Source of the DNA: Leptospira venezuelensis
Lineage (GTDB): Bacteria; Spirochaetota; Leptospiria; Leptospirales; Leptospiraceae
Assembly (NCBI RefSeq): GCF_002150035.1
Contig: NZ_NETS01000010.1
Location: 248,001 to 312,000 of the forward strand
Reading direction: 5' to 3'
DNA: 64,000 nucleotides
Position numbers and translations under genes: made by a program
The notes under the pieces: generated by a model
The model's input: only the letters and a program-made list of their open reading frames with translations
What the model was told of the DNA's origin: nothing
The model's database searches: none
Shown: positions 42,595 to 51,884 of the stretch, piece by piece
Layout: each line of letters opens with the position of its first letter
How positions within the stretch are numbered: position 1 is the first letter of the stretch

Positions 42595-43782
42595 ATGTTA
42601 CGATTCGAAGAAGAAGAAAAATCAAACCCTGCTATTATTAAAGTTTTAGGGATCGGCGGCGGCGGAATGAACGCAGTCGCAAGAATGGCGAATTCCAGCC
42701 TAAGAGGTGTGGAATACGTTATTATGAATACCGATGAGCAGGTATTAAAACGTTCCGAGATAGAAAGTAAAATTGCATTAGGTTCCAAAACTACCAGAGG
42801 AATGGGTGCTGGAGGAGATCCTGAATTAGGCGCAAGAGCAGCAGAAGAAGACAGAGAGAAAATCGCATCCGTCATTCATGGTGCAGATATGGTCTTCGTA
42901 ACTGCGGGTATGGGTGGCGGAACCGGAACAGGCGCTGCGCCTATCGTAGCTAAGATTGCTAAAGAACAGAAATGTTTAGTAGTCGGAGTGGTCACTATTC
43001 CATTCTCTTTTGAAGGAAAAAGAAGAATGGAGCTCGCTAAAAGAGGTATAGAACAACTTCGTTCTTATGTTGATACATTAATTTTAGTTAATAATGAATC
43101 CATCTTCCAAGTTGTAGAAAGGGATACTCCGATCGACCAAGCTTTCAGAGTAATCGATGATATTCTTTTGAATGCAGTCAGAGGGATAAGCGATATCGTA
43201 AACAATCCTGGTATCATCAATGTGGATTTCGCAGATGTAAAAGCGATCATGAGAGATACCGGTGACGCAGTCATGGGAGTTGGAGAAGGTTACGGAGAAA
43301 ACAAAGTCTCCGAAGCTGTAAACTTTGCGATCGATAATGCTCTATTGGATTCTCGTTCTATTGCAGGAGCCACTTCTCTTTTGATTAATGTTACTGGCGG
43401 AACTGATCTTACTATTTCAGATTGGAACGAAGTATCTCAAATTATTACTTCTCAAGTAGATCCTAACGCAAACATCATCATTGGTTTAACTGAAGATGCA
43501 GATTTGGAAAAAAGAATCCGTATCACTGTGATTGCAACCGGATTTAACAAAAGATCCGCAGGTATCGGATCTGTTCCTAAATTACAATCCCAACCCCAAA
43601 GAAAAGTGGTGGGACTTCCAGAAATGGAAGAACCTCGTCATACTTTCAAAACGGAACCGGAAAGAATTAGCAATGACCCGGAAGCATACAGAGCCCTCAA
43701 ATCCAAAAATCCTTCTGGGAATATGAAAGAGGATTACGATATTCCGGCTTTCTTAAGAAGGAGTGAAAAAGGGAGAGGTTAA
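42595..43782 (+). CDS. ftsZ: Cell division protein FtsZ
   Basis: A 395-residue tubulin-like GTPase from the ATG at 42595, 6 bp after AGGGAG. The tubulin signature GMGGGTGTGAAPIV, VLGIGGGGMNAVARM, and the T7-loop region NVDFADVKAIM are complete. The conserved C-terminal peptide reads YDIPAFLRRSEKGRG, the site that binds FtsA. It forms the Z-ring. The gene converges with the LipL41-like gene, with one base between stops. Confidence 0.95.
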   Translation: MLRFEEEEKSNPAIIKVLGIGGGGMNAVARMANSSLRGVEYVIMNTDEQVLKRSEIESKIALGSKTTRGMGAGGDPELGARAAEEDREKIASVIHGADMVFVTAGMGGGTGTGAAPIVAKIAKEQKCLVVGVVTIPFSFEGKRRMELAKRGIEQLRSYVDTLILVNNESIFQVVERDTPIDQAFRVIDDILLNAVRGISDIVNNPGIINVDFADVKAIMRDTGDAVMGVGEGYGENKVSEAVNFAIDNALLDSRSIAGATSLLINVTGGTDLTISDWNEVSQIITSQVDPNANIIIGLTEDADLEKRIRITVIATGFNKRSAGIGSVPKLQSQPQRKVVGLPEMEEPRHTFKTEPERISNDPEAYRALKSKNPSGNMKEDYDIPAFLRRSEKGRG

Positions 43783-43783
43783 T

Positions 43784-44857
43784 TTACTTTTCTTGAGATG
43801 CCTCTTCTTCTACCGGAGGAGGCGCCATCAATTCCTTGAGCTCTTTCAAATAATCATCTTCTGGGCCGCCTAAACGGATTGCTTCATCATAAAACTCGAT
43901 CGCTTTTTGGTAATCACCTTCTGAAAAATAATAAGTGGCTAAATTTGCTTTAGCCGCCCAAGATTTCCCCTTCGCTTTTAGATCCGCCTTCTCCCAGGAA
44001 ATTTTAGCTCTGTTAAAATTCGGATTTTCTCCAGTGACTTCTTCGTATCCTTCTAAAAGGAGAGCTTCTACTTCTGGATTTTCATCTTCCGTAAAAATAG
44101 AAATATCTTCTGATTCAACTTTAGGAGAAAGTCTTCTTTGTATTTCAGAGATGGACTCATCTAATGCGGTGGAAAGAGAAGGGAGCATACTAGGACAACT
44201 AACGTCCCCTACTCCATTATAAATGATAGAGGGCTTACTTAAAACGGCCTTCATCATTTCTCCAGAATCTATCCGGATCAAATTTGCTTCTATAGGAATA
44301 TAAACTTTTCGAACGCCCGTCGGCTTTACAATCGGATCACTTACAAGAGAAGACGCCGCTTTACTATACTGCCTATTCCGATCCTTCCCAGCAGCAACTA
44401 CTTTGAGCACTGCCACCCCAAGAGCAAGATAATCCATTTTAGGTTCTACATAACATTGAGACTCTGGTTGTTTAACGGAAACGTATAAAACTGCGTCTGC
44501 ATCTAGTATTTCTCCAATCTTCTTTCTGTTCTTTTGTATCCCTTCTAAAGAAAGATCTTTTGTTTCAAGAACATCTGCTCTATCTTTCAGATCCAAAATT
44601 TTAAAGTAAGAATCTTGAGAAAAACTTTCATAAATTTTTGCAGGCGCTAGTAATACGAAAGATCGATTACTTTCATGTTTCCATATTTCTGAATTCATTG
44701 GTTCCAGAACGAATGCGACTGTCTTTACACCATTTAAGAATTGTTTTAAGTCTCTTCCCTCTTTTGTAGGAGGGTACATAGGATATTCTACCGTTACTGA
44801 TTGGCAGGTCACAAAGACTGAAAGTAAGCAGAATAAAAAGACTAACGTGAATCGCAT
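43784..44857 (-). CDS. LipL41-like TPR lipoprotein
   Basis: A 357-residue protein. The signal peptide ends at SVFVTCQSV. From VEYPMYPPTKEGRDLKQFL through YFKILDLKDRAD, KPTGVRKVYIPIEANLIRI, GYEEVTGENPNFNRAK and SWAAKANLATYYFSEGDYQKAIEFYDEAIRL it follows, as I remember it, the Leptospira outer-membrane lipoprotein LipL41 along its whole length, with one or two TPR units at the C-terminus. LipL41 binds haemin in L. interrogans; this may be a paralogue. No lep-like chaperone gene is next to it. It converges with ftsZ. Confidence 0.8.
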   Translation of the reverse strand: MRFTLVFLFCLLSVFVTCQSVTVEYPMYPPTKEGRDLKQFLNGVKTVAFVLEPMNSEIWKHESNRSFVLLAPAKIYESFSQDSYFKILDLKDRADVLETKDLSLEGIQKNRKKIGEILDADAVLYVSVKQPESQCYVEPKMDYLALGVAVLKVVAAGKDRNRQYSKAASSLVSDPIVKPTGVRKVYIPIEANLIRIDSGEMMKAVLSKPSIIYNGVGDVSCPSMLPSLSTALDESISEIQRRLSPKVESEDISIFTEDENPEVEALLLEGYEEVTGENPNFNRAKISWEKADLKAKGKSWAAKANLATYYFSEGDYQKAIEFYDEAIRLGGPEDDYLKELKELMAPPPVEEEASQEK

Positions 44858-44885
44858 ATCCGATCGGACCCTTTCTACTTAAATT

Positions 44886-46016
44886 TTAGATCCCGTTTTT
44901 TACGGTTTCTTTTGTCGAATTCGCGGGCAGTAGCTCCAACAAAATCAAATGAGGTCTTGCTCCGAATCGAATTCGAGGCGCCACATGACCTTCTGCCCCT
45001 AAACCTCTACTTACTATTATATCAGTATTTTCGTAAGCGTTCAATCCCCCGGCAGCAATAAGACGAGGAACTCTAGAAAGAGTTAAGATTGGGCCCAGAA
45101 AAGGAACCTGAACCTGTCCACCATGAGTATGTCCTGCCAAGATCAAATCCACTTTTTCATTCGGTTGGTGCATAACAGAATCAGGGTAATGGCTAATCAG
45201 GATAGAATAGATATCCTCTGGGATTTCCCTTCTCAAACTCCAGATCAAAGTTTTGTTCCTGTAATCAGGTAAGCCGAGTCCGATCAAACCGATCTTATTT
45301 TCCCCTATCCGGATTACCTTTGATTTTCGATCCCAAAGAATCGATCCAGTCTTAGCAGAAAAATCAGTATAACGTAATATATGATCCACATCACCGGTAA
45401 CAAAATAGAATCCATTATTATATTTAAATTCTTTCAAGTATGAAGTTACAATCGGATATAAGGAGACATGATTCATTACATCTCCAGTGAACAATATCAG
45501 ATCCGGTTGGAAACGATTCGACTCTTCTCTAACTTCTAAGTGTAAACTTCTAATATCATCCGTTTGAAGATCAGAAATATGTACAATTTTAATCGGAGAA
45601 ACTATCTTATCAGATTTGATTTGTATACGTTCTACATCCAGATAGTTCGGCTCCCAGACCTCGGAGTAAAATTTGATACAAACCAGAAAAATAGAAGCAA
45701 ACAAGAATATAATTCTTTTCGAAAATACAAAATGAACTATGCCAAAGATTGGAAGAGCAACTGTTAAAACAGTCCAGGCGATCCTAACTCGAATAAAAGA
45801 ACTTACATCCAAAAAGAATGGGATAGTAGATGCAAGAATCAGATAGATTAACACAAGAATTAGAATTCTTTTATAAAAGGAAAGATCCCATTCGTTTGAG
45901 AAGATCGACTTCCTCTTGTTTCCCGAAAACAGGAGCAAGAATAATATAAATGTGAAAATGACTAAAACATCTATTATGAAATTAGATTTAGAGTATGTAT
46001 TCAAATAGAAATTCAT
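44886..46016 (-). CDS. Membrane metallophosphoesterase, variant metal site
   Basis: A 376-residue protein with four to five N-terminal membrane helices (to about residue 115) and a calcineurin-like phosphoesterase domain from IKIVHISDLQTDD onward. FTGDV (Asp179), HYPDSV (His276) and GHTHGG (295-300) keep the family's pattern. The usual D-x-H reads DLQ (149-151), and GNHD reads GDVDH (208-212). Metal affinity may be altered or use other ligands, as some YaeI-like members do. It overlaps the BASS transporter gene by 4 bp. Confidence 0.82.
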   Translation of the reverse strand: MNFYLNTYSKSNFIIDVLVIFTFILFLLLFSGNKRKSIFSNEWDLSFYKRILILVLIYLILASTIPFFLDVSSFIRVRIAWTVLTVALPIFGIVHFVFSKRIIFLFASIFLVCIKFYSEVWEPNYLDVERIQIKSDKIVSPIKIVHISDLQTDDIRSLHLEVREESNRFQPDLILFTGDVMNHVSLYPIVTSYLKEFKYNNGFYFVTGDVDHILRYTDFSAKTGSILWDRKSKVIRIGENKIGLIGLGLPDYRNKTLIWSLRREIPEDIYSILISHYPDSVMHQPNEKVDLILAGHTHGGQVQVPFLGPILTLSRVPRLIAAGGLNAYENTDIIVSRGLGAEGHVAPRIRFGARPHLILLELLPANSTKETVKNGI

Positions 46017-46849
46017 GTTTGGATCTTCTTCTTACCGTTCCAAAATTCTGCGGCCATGGCGCTAATTAAATACATTACTGTCCCGTACATAAGAACAGTA
46101 AGCAACGTTTCACTTTGTTTGAGATGCAGTTCTGCAAGAAGTAGCGCTAAGGACAAACTTCTGATCCCTGAAACCATAGATAAGGAAGCTCTAACTTCCT
46201 GAGTGGAACTAAACAAAAAGATTCCGGGAAGAAGAGAAAGTCCCACCGCAATAGCAGCGCCAATCCAAACGATCCATCCTAAACTCAGCGCATATTCTCC
46301 ATACTGAACGATTAAAAGTAAGATCGATAATACCAAACAAATTGTGCTGAATTTCTCTACCCAAGAAGCAATTGAATCAGAGAATTTAGGAAAGAAATAT
46401 TTACTAAGAAGTCCAAGTAGCAATGGTAAACCTTGCAAGAAGGTGCCGATCAAAAAAAGTTTTAAGAAAAGATCAAAATTAAAGCCTGAACCGCCTTGGT
46501 AGATTGAAAATATTAAAGGGGTCAAAATTGTATTCGCGCCATTCAATAATGCGATCAGCATTCCGCCTAACGCAGGATTCCCTTTTGCTCTTAATACAAA
46601 TAACCCTCCCGAGGCTCCCCCGGGAGAAGCAGCACAAAGAAAAATTGCAGCAAAAGCAAGTTCAGGTACTCCTAAAAGTTTTCCTGTAAAGAATACCGAA
46701 ATAGGCAGTATCCCAAAATTCCAAAAGAAAGCGAATACTAAGATCGGAATAAACTTGGACCAAGCGCCCAATTCCTTTTTTTCTATCCTCAACCCCAAAC
46801 CATACATAGAGGAAAGGGAAAGAAGAATGAGAACGATCCGTATTAACAT
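46013..46849 (-). CDS. BASS/SBF-like sodium-dependent transporter
   Basis: A 278-residue membrane protein with about nine hydrophobic helices and the motif IFLCAASPGGASGGLFVLRAKGN (about residues 70-92), similar to the crossing helix of bile acid:sodium symporter relatives. It also carries LLNGANTILTPLIFSI and a C-terminal VMYLISAMAAE. The substrate is unknown. The ATG of the phosphoesterase gene overlaps its stop, so both are in one operon with the small 174-residue gene upstream. Confidence 0.75.
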   Translation of the reverse strand: MLIRIVLILLSLSSMYGLGLRIEKKELGAWSKFIPILVFAFFWNFGILPISVFFTGKLLGVPELAFAAIFLCAASPGGASGGLFVLRAKGNPALGGMLIALLNGANTILTPLIFSIYQGGSGFNFDLFLKLFLIGTFLQGLPLLLGLLSKYFFPKFSDSIASWVEKFSTICLVLSILLLIVQYGEYALSLGWIVWIGAAIAVGLSLLPGIFLFSSTQEVRASLSMVSGIRSLSLALLLAELHLKQSETLLTVLMYGTVMYLISAMAAEFWNGKKKIQT

Positions 46850-46858
46850 TTTCTAATT

Positions 46859-47383
46859 TTAAGAAAGACTTTTTTTAAGAAAACTTCTCTCTTTGATCGT
46901 TTGAGAAATAAAACTTGAAATCGCAAAGAAAAATGCAAACCCAAGGAAAAAATACGGCGCGATAGATACTTGATCTTTAGGGATATTACCCTGTACTAAC
47001 ATCCCATAAAATGCTACTACGAGCAATGCGGCAGGAACAGTGAGCACAGAGCCTATATTAATGAATAATTTATACTGAATTGATCCGTTCTCTGTCTTCT
47101 TCGCGTAGCCAAAAGACCATAACCAGTTTCTATGTTTTGCCAGTTGTGAGGCATTTTGGAAAAGAAGTTTGTCCCCTTCCTTTTGAACTGCATATCCTGC
47201 TTTTTCAAATTGAGAAGAAGCAGAGTTGATATCCGATTTTAATTCTCCAGATAAAATAGCAGGGAAGAAGGAGCCAAAATATTTTTTTGAAAAAGTTTCC
47301 TTATGTTTTCTGTCCCATAAAGAAACAACAAATACTAGAATGAAAATTAGGATCGGTAGTAAGTTTAAAATAATAGTGATCAT
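46859..47383 (-). CDS. Membrane protein, 3 TM, unknown function
   Basis: A 174-residue protein with an N-terminal helix (ILNLLPILIFILVFVVSLW), a soluble middle (ETFSKKYFGSFFPAILSGELKSDINSASSQFEKAGY), and two C-terminal helices (VLTVPAALLVVAFYGML and APYFFLGFAFFFAISSFI). No family was recognised. It sits between map and the BASS gene, 8-10 bp from each, so it is co-transcribed. A Leptospira-conserved hypothetical is the likeliest description. Confidence 0.65.
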   Translation of the reverse strand: MITIILNLLPILIFILVFVVSLWDRKHKETFSKKYFGSFFPAILSGELKSDINSASSQFEKAGYAVQKEGDKLLFQNASQLAKHRNWLWSFGYAKKTENGSIQYKLFINIGSVLTVPAALLVVAFYGMLVQGNIPKDQVSIAPYFFLGFAFFFAISSFISQTIKERSFLKKSLS

Positions 47384-47391
47384 CTTTGTTT

Positions 47392-48138
47392 TTATGCCGC
47401 TGTTAAAATAATCGGTCCAAGCTCAGTAACTACTACAGAATGCTCGAACTGAGCAGTGTAAGAACCGTCAGGAGTTTTTAAAGTCCATCCATCCGATTGT
47501 TCCACAAAGTCTTCTGCTCCAGTCGAAACAAAAGTTTCCACTGCAATGACCTGTCCAGATTTTAAAATTCGCTTATCTCTTGGTTCATAATAATTACAAA
47601 TATCGAATGGTTCTTCGTGGAGAGATTTTCCGACTCCATGTCCACATAAGGTTCGGATCACTTTGTATCCATTTTTCTTGGCTGTGTTCTCAATTGTTCT
47701 ACCAATTGAATTCAGTTTTTCTCCTGTTTTTACACCTGAAAGAGCAAGTTTTAATGCTTCGGAAGAAACATCTAAAAGTTTACTTAATCCTTTATCATCC
47801 TTACCTACAATCAAGGTAAAACCTGTATCCGCAAAATATCCGTTTAACTCTAAAGAAACATCTAGGTTCAGAAGATCGCCTTCTTTTAAGATACGATCAC
47901 TTGGAATTCCGTGCGCAATCTCAGTATTCAAACTGATACAAGTGTATCCTGGAAATTTATACATGAGCTGAGGAGCACTTCTCGCCCCGAACTTAGAAAA
48001 ATAAGAATGCGCAATTCGATCCAATTCTCTAGTGCTAATCCCTGGTTTAGCAGCTTCTCTCATCTTAACCAAAGTTTCAGCAGTGATCTTGCCAATCCTT
48101 TGTAATGCTTCCAGATCTTCTTTATTACGAACCGTCAT
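47392..48138 (-). CDS. map: Methionine aminopeptidase, type I
   Basis: A 248-residue enzyme with the pita-bread fold. The metal ligands are in GDLLNLDVSLELNGYFADTGFTLIVG (two Asp), CGHGVGKSLHEEP (His), VIAVETF (Glu) and QFEHSVVVTE (Glu). MKINTIYIHG-like N-terminal zinc fingers are absent, so it is the short class. It removes initiator Met from nascent proteins. It is the head of a run of minus-strand genes that continues to 43784. Confidence 0.93.
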   Translation of the reverse strand: MTVRNKEDLEALQRIGKITAETLVKMREAAKPGISTRELDRIAHSYFSKFGARSAPQLMYKFPGYTCISLNTEIAHGIPSDRILKEGDLLNLDVSLELNGYFADTGFTLIVGKDDKGLSKLLDVSSEALKLALSGVKTGEKLNSIGRTIENTAKKNGYKVIRTLCGHGVGKSLHEEPFDICNYYEPRDKRILKSGQVIAVETFVSTGAEDFVEQSDGWTLKTPDGSYTAQFEHSVVVTELGPIILTAA

Positions 48139-48211
48139 ATATATTAATTCTACAGAGAGAAATTAGGTGGCAAACGATAAATATAGGAATTCCAACGAGA
48201 ATAGAAAGAAT

Positions 48212-48871
48212 CTAAAGTTTCTGTTTCACTTCCCGGAAAGTATAAAGAAGTTCAGAAGCAATCTGATCGCAGGTCTGTAAATACTTCTCCACAGGATTTT
48301 CTGAATCATCTGCAGATTTAGGATCTTCGAACGGAAGAGAGATTCTTGCTTCTGCTCCAGGAACATAAGGGCAAGACTCATCTGCTTGAGAACAAACCAA
48401 AACAGCAATAAACTCAGAGGCAGGATTCGGAGCATCTTGGAATTTTTTGGAATAAGCGATCAATGCAGGGGTTCCATCAGCCCACCAAATTGAATACTTA
48501 GGATTACGAGGAGGTCCTTGGTTTTCCAAACGAAATCCACAATTCTCCAAAGCCTTTTCAGCATTTGGATGTAACTCGGTGACACTAGTTCCACCAGAAA
48601 AAGATCTAACTCCTGGAAAATCAAAATAGTGAGGGATACAAGCTGCAAATGCCTGAGCAATCTGGCTCCTTCTCGAATTGTGAGTACATATAAAAACTAA
48701 ATTCGCTTTTTGTTTGGCCTCGAAAGATTGTAAAATAAAATCCGCTAATGAAGAAAGTATGGCTTTTCTTTCCTTAGGGATCTTATCGATCAAAGAAAGT
48801 TTCGCATCCAAATATGTTTTCAATGGTTGGAATAAGGGAGACATTTCGGAAATACTAAGTTCCTTTTTCAA
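48212..48871 (-). CDS. ArsC/low-molecular-weight phosphatase-like protein
   Basis: A 219-residue protein. After a helical N-terminus of about 55 residues comes the low-Mr phosphatase loop LVFICTHNSRRSQIAQAF (C-x5-R). Later, GFRLENQGPPRNPKYSIWW, VLVCSQADESCPYVPGAEARISLPFEDP hold additional Cys and the Asp of the D-P loop, as in thioredoxin-type arsenate reductases. Arsenate reduction or tyrosine dephosphorylation cannot be told apart. No ars operon is next to it. Confidence 0.75.
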   Translation of the reverse strand: MKKELSISEMSPLFQPLKTYLDAKLSLIDKIPKERKAILSSLADFILQSFEAKQKANLVFICTHNSRRSQIAQAFAACIPHYFDFPGVRSFSGGTSVTELHPNAEKALENCGFRLENQGPPRNPKYSIWWADGTPALIAYSKKFQDAPNPASEFIAVLVCSQADESCPYVPGAEARISLPFEDPKSADDSENPVEKYLQTCDQIASELLYTFREVKQKL

Positions 48872-48959
48872 AGGAGCAAGCTAGATTTTTTAAGTTTTGA
48901 AAGGCTTTGACAGATTTCAGATCCTCATGGATCTATTGCGAAATCAAAAAGGAAGCTAA

Positions 48960-49775
48960 ATGAAAACCGATAACTCCTCAAAGACAGTTTTAATCACCGG
49001 AGGGTCTTCCGGGATAGGTAAAGAACTTTCTATCTTATTATATAAACAAGGTTATAACGTACTAGTAGTCAGTGTTTCCAAAGAAGAATTCAAACTTCTT
49101 CATAAAGAATGTAAAGAGATCAAATCTTCGGGAAAATTAGAAACCTTAGAGGCTGATCTCACTAAGACAGAAAATATCCCTAAAATTCTAAAATGGATTT
49201 CCAAACTTAAATTGGAAGTTGATGTCTTAGTTAATAATGCAGGATTCGGCCTTTGGGGAAAGTCGTGGGAACTTTCTCCCGAAAAAGTGGATTCTATGCT
49301 TTACCTCAATGTAAACGCGGTTACGAGACTTTCCAATGAATTTTCTAAAAGAATGATAGAACGTAGAAATGGTTTTATATTGAATGTAGCATCTACCGCT
49401 TCTCTGCAACCTCTGTCTTATATGGCAGCCTATGCTGCAAGCAAAGCTTATGTGGTCAGTTTTTCGGAAGCATTAGCAGCAGAACTTGCTCCCTTTGGAG
49501 TTAAACTTGGGATATTATATCCAGGAACAACTAAAACAAATTTCCTTTCAGTGGCAGGAATCCATAAAGACAACAAAAAAGGTGGCTTAGGAAATCTCGC
49601 TTACTCGATTGCAATGGATCCTAAAGACGTGGCAAAGGTTGCATTCAAGGCAATCCAAAATGAAACCAAAAGATCGGTTCCGGGATTTATGAATAAGACA
49701 CATTATTATTCTACGAAAATTTTCCCTTCCTGGATCGTAAAAAAAATAGCAGATCGGATCTTTAAAAAAGAGTAA
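48960..49775 (+). CDS. Short-chain dehydrogenase
   Basis: A 271-residue SDR with TGGSSGIGKELS at residues 14-25, NNAGFGLWG, catalytic Ser in NVASTASL, and YAASKAYVVSFSEA (Tyr/Lys). A downstream LYPGTTKTNF loop is present. It resembles the 8320 gene and DltE-type SDRs; the substrate is not evident. It is transcribed alone, divergent from the phosphatase-like gene and convergent with the amidohydrolase. Confidence 0.85.
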   Translation: MKTDNSSKTVLITGGSSGIGKELSILLYKQGYNVLVVSVSKEEFKLLHKECKEIKSSGKLETLEADLTKTENIPKILKWISKLKLEVDVLVNNAGFGLWGKSWELSPEKVDSMLYLNVNAVTRLSNEFSKRMIERRNGFILNVASTASLQPLSYMAAYAASKAYVVSFSEALAAELAPFGVKLGILYPGTTKTNFLSVAGIHKDNKKGGLGNLAYSIAMDPKDVAKVAFKAIQNETKRSVPGFMNKTHYYSTKIFPSWIVKKIADRIFKKE

Positions 49776-49776
49776 T

Positions 49777-50535
49777 TTATACCCTTACGTTTACACCGTA
49801 AAAATCAAGAGCGTTAGAATATAATATTTTATGCAATAACTCGCCCTCGAAAGTATCTGTCACTAGATGCAGATCTTCTTCAGTAAATGGAGCAGGCGAG
49901 CGTGTAGATGGAAGATCTGTTCCGAACATCAATGCATCCGGATTGATATCCGCAATTTCCGTCAAAGCAGATCGTATATCAATATTTGTCCTGCCGAATC
50001 CAGTCGCTTTTACTCTTACTCCTTTCTTCACTAATCTCAGGATAGTGGAAAAACCTTCTTTTGATAATCCTAAGTGATCTATGGAAACTTTAGGAAGAGA
50101 CAATAACACTTCTTCTAAAAATTCGTCTATCTCCTTGGCATCTATGTACAATTCAGTATGCCAACCCGCTAAATCATAAACCCTGGCCCCCATTTCCTTA
50201 ATTTTGGAAATCTCCTCAGAGCCGCCTCTTCTTACGTTAAATCTAACTGCTCTTACTCCTGATTCGTGAAGGGAAAGTATTTCGGAATCTTTCGTATTTG
50301 CCGGAAGTTGTGTTACACCTACATAATTTTTTCCTAATATGGAAAGTGCATCCAGCAAGTAAGTTTGATCGAACGCTTGAAAAGATCCGGAGACAACAGC
50401 ACCTCCTTTGATCCTAAGCCAATCCGCTTGCTTATTATAGTCTGAAACCGTAAATGGCTCCGGTAAAAACCCATGATTGGGCACCAAAGGAAATCTTGGA
50501 TCTATGATATGAAAATGACAGTCGAAGATCCGCAT
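49777..50535 (-). CDS. Amidohydrolase-2 family protein (TIM barrel)
   Basis: A 252-residue metal-dependent hydrolase. CHFHIIDPRF near the start is the H-x-H site, VSIDHLGLS contains the His after strand 6, and MFGTDLPSTR holds the catalytic Asp near the end. This is the PF04909 layout seen in decarboxylases and lactonases. The substrate is unknown. It is a single gene that converges with the SDR gene. Confidence 0.85.
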   Translation of the reverse strand: MRIFDCHFHIIDPRFPLVPNHGFLPEPFTVSDYNKQADWLRIKGGAVVSGSFQAFDQTYLLDALSILGKNYVGVTQLPANTKDSEILSLHESGVRAVRFNVRRGGSEEISKIKEMGARVYDLAGWHTELYIDAKEIDEFLEEVLLSLPKVSIDHLGLSKEGFSTILRLVKKGVRVKATGFGRTNIDIRSALTEIADINPDALMFGTDLPSTRSPAPFTEEDLHLVTDTFEGELLHKILYSNALDFYGVNVRV

Positions 50536-50614
50536 CTCCGTAGTATAACATTTACGGAATATGAGTCAAGAGATTGTGGCTAGAAATTAATTTCCTTAAA
50601 AGTATTAAAAAGGC

Positions 50615-51208
50615 TTATTCTTCTTTAAAACGAAGCACTCTGGTCCCTGCAAAAAGATCGTGTAATGCGGTCCTTTTGTGAGAAAAGAAGATATAAAGCA
50701 CTGAAATCCCATAATATAAAACAGAATCCCAGAAGGTAAAATTATCCAAAGGATTCAATTTATTTAAGATCCTATGAACGCCGGCCCAAGGTAAACCTTC
50801 CATCTCGGCCTGATGTTCCATAAATATCCTGGAATCGTATACAGCACTCATGATCGTTACTAAAGACAAAGTAAGCTCAGGTATAGTCCTGGCAAAAGAT
50901 CTGATCCAGCCTAAGCGACCTTTAGAAGCATCAGTAACGATGATCCCTGCAAATGCCTTTCCTATCGTTCTGCCGTATAACGCATGCATTACGAATCTAT
51001 ACCCGACATAAAGTAAAGAATGTAAGGCCGTATAGAAAGGAAGCAGCTCATATACCATCTTATTATGGTAATAGAAAACCATAATTTGAGGGAGCAAGAT
51101 AGGACATAGGATCAAAGTATCTAAAATTAAAGCATAAACTCTTCTGCTCAAACTAGCATATGCCAAATGTTTCTCTTCTATATTAATTTTTTCAAATATA
51201 CTCTTCAT
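50615..51208 (-). CDS. RDD-family membrane protein
   Basis: A 197-residue protein with RDD features: YASLSRRVYALILDTLILCPILL (the R-x-x-A-x-x-D-D/T region, about residues 17-39), and a middle TIGKAFAGIIVTDASKGRLGWIRSFAR segment before the C-terminal helices. RDD proteins are integral membrane proteins of mostly unknown function, some linked to sodium/proton exchange. It is followed 10 bp upstream by a hypothetical gene on the same strand. Confidence 0.82.
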   Translation of the reverse strand: MKSIFEKINIEEKHLAYASLSRRVYALILDTLILCPILLPQIMVFYYHNKMVYELLPFYTALHSLLYVGYRFVMHALYGRTIGKAFAGIIVTDASKGRLGWIRSFARTIPELTLSLVTIMSAVYDSRIFMEHQAEMEGLPWAGVHRILNKLNPLDNFTFWDSVLYYGISVLYIFFSHKRTALHDLFAGTRVLRFKEE

Positions 51209-51218
51209 CTGTAAGCAA

Positions 51219-51746
51219 TTATAGTGTATTTCTAAAATGAAAAACGAACCATCTTAGTTCTTTGCCACTTTCGCAAAGATAGAACCCGTCTTTATGAGCT
51301 ACAACAGAAGGATTCTTAGAAATTTCCGCCCAAAAACCTTTAGAACAAGGCTCCCACCAGTCCGGCTTACAATTTCCCTGGTCAAAATTTTCCGGCCAAT
51401 CGCTCGGATAAGAATCGAATCTGTGATTTAAACCTGGATGATTTTTAAATCTTTCCAGAATCGTTTTCCTAAACTCGGAACCTTCTATCTTGTATTTTGA
51501 AAAAACAATCCAAGATTCTCTAAATCCGCACCGTTTTATAAAGTAATCTGATACACCGTTGGGAATTCCCAGGATCCCGAACTTTTCCGCCTGGGCTTGC
51601 GTTAGACCCTTAAATTCAAAACGATCCGTAAAGACATGATCCTCAGAACCAGTCCGAGAGAAAAAATATAAAGAAATCCCAAAGACAATAAGTATAACAG
51701 CAATACCGCACGTTAGTAAAATTTTGGAAATGGAATATTTCGTCAT
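51219..51746 (-). CDS. Membrane-anchored hypothetical protein
   Basis: A 175-residue protein with an N-terminal helix (ILLTCGIAVILIVFGISLYFF) and an exported soluble part rich in aromatic residues, with Cys at NCKPDWWEPCSKG and YLCES. No family was recognised. It precedes the RDD gene on the same strand with 10 bp between, so the two probably act together. Confidence 0.6.
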   Translation of the reverse strand: MTKYSISKILLTCGIAVILIVFGISLYFFSRTGSEDHVFTDRFEFKGLTQAQAEKFGILGIPNGVSDYFIKRCGFRESWIVFSKYKIEGSEFRKTILERFKNHPGLNHRFDSYPSDWPENFDQGNCKPDWWEPCSKGFWAEISKNPSVVAHKDGFYLCESGKELRWFVFHFRNTL

Positions 51747-51884
51747 TTTTTTCGCCGGGATCGGATCGGCCGAATCTTAACGGTAGAATATGAAAACCAA
51801 AAGCAAGGAATCAAGGAGAATTTAGAAAAGCATGCTTACACGCTTCTTCCAATCCGGAATGTATTTCCTTCTGATATAAGCCTC

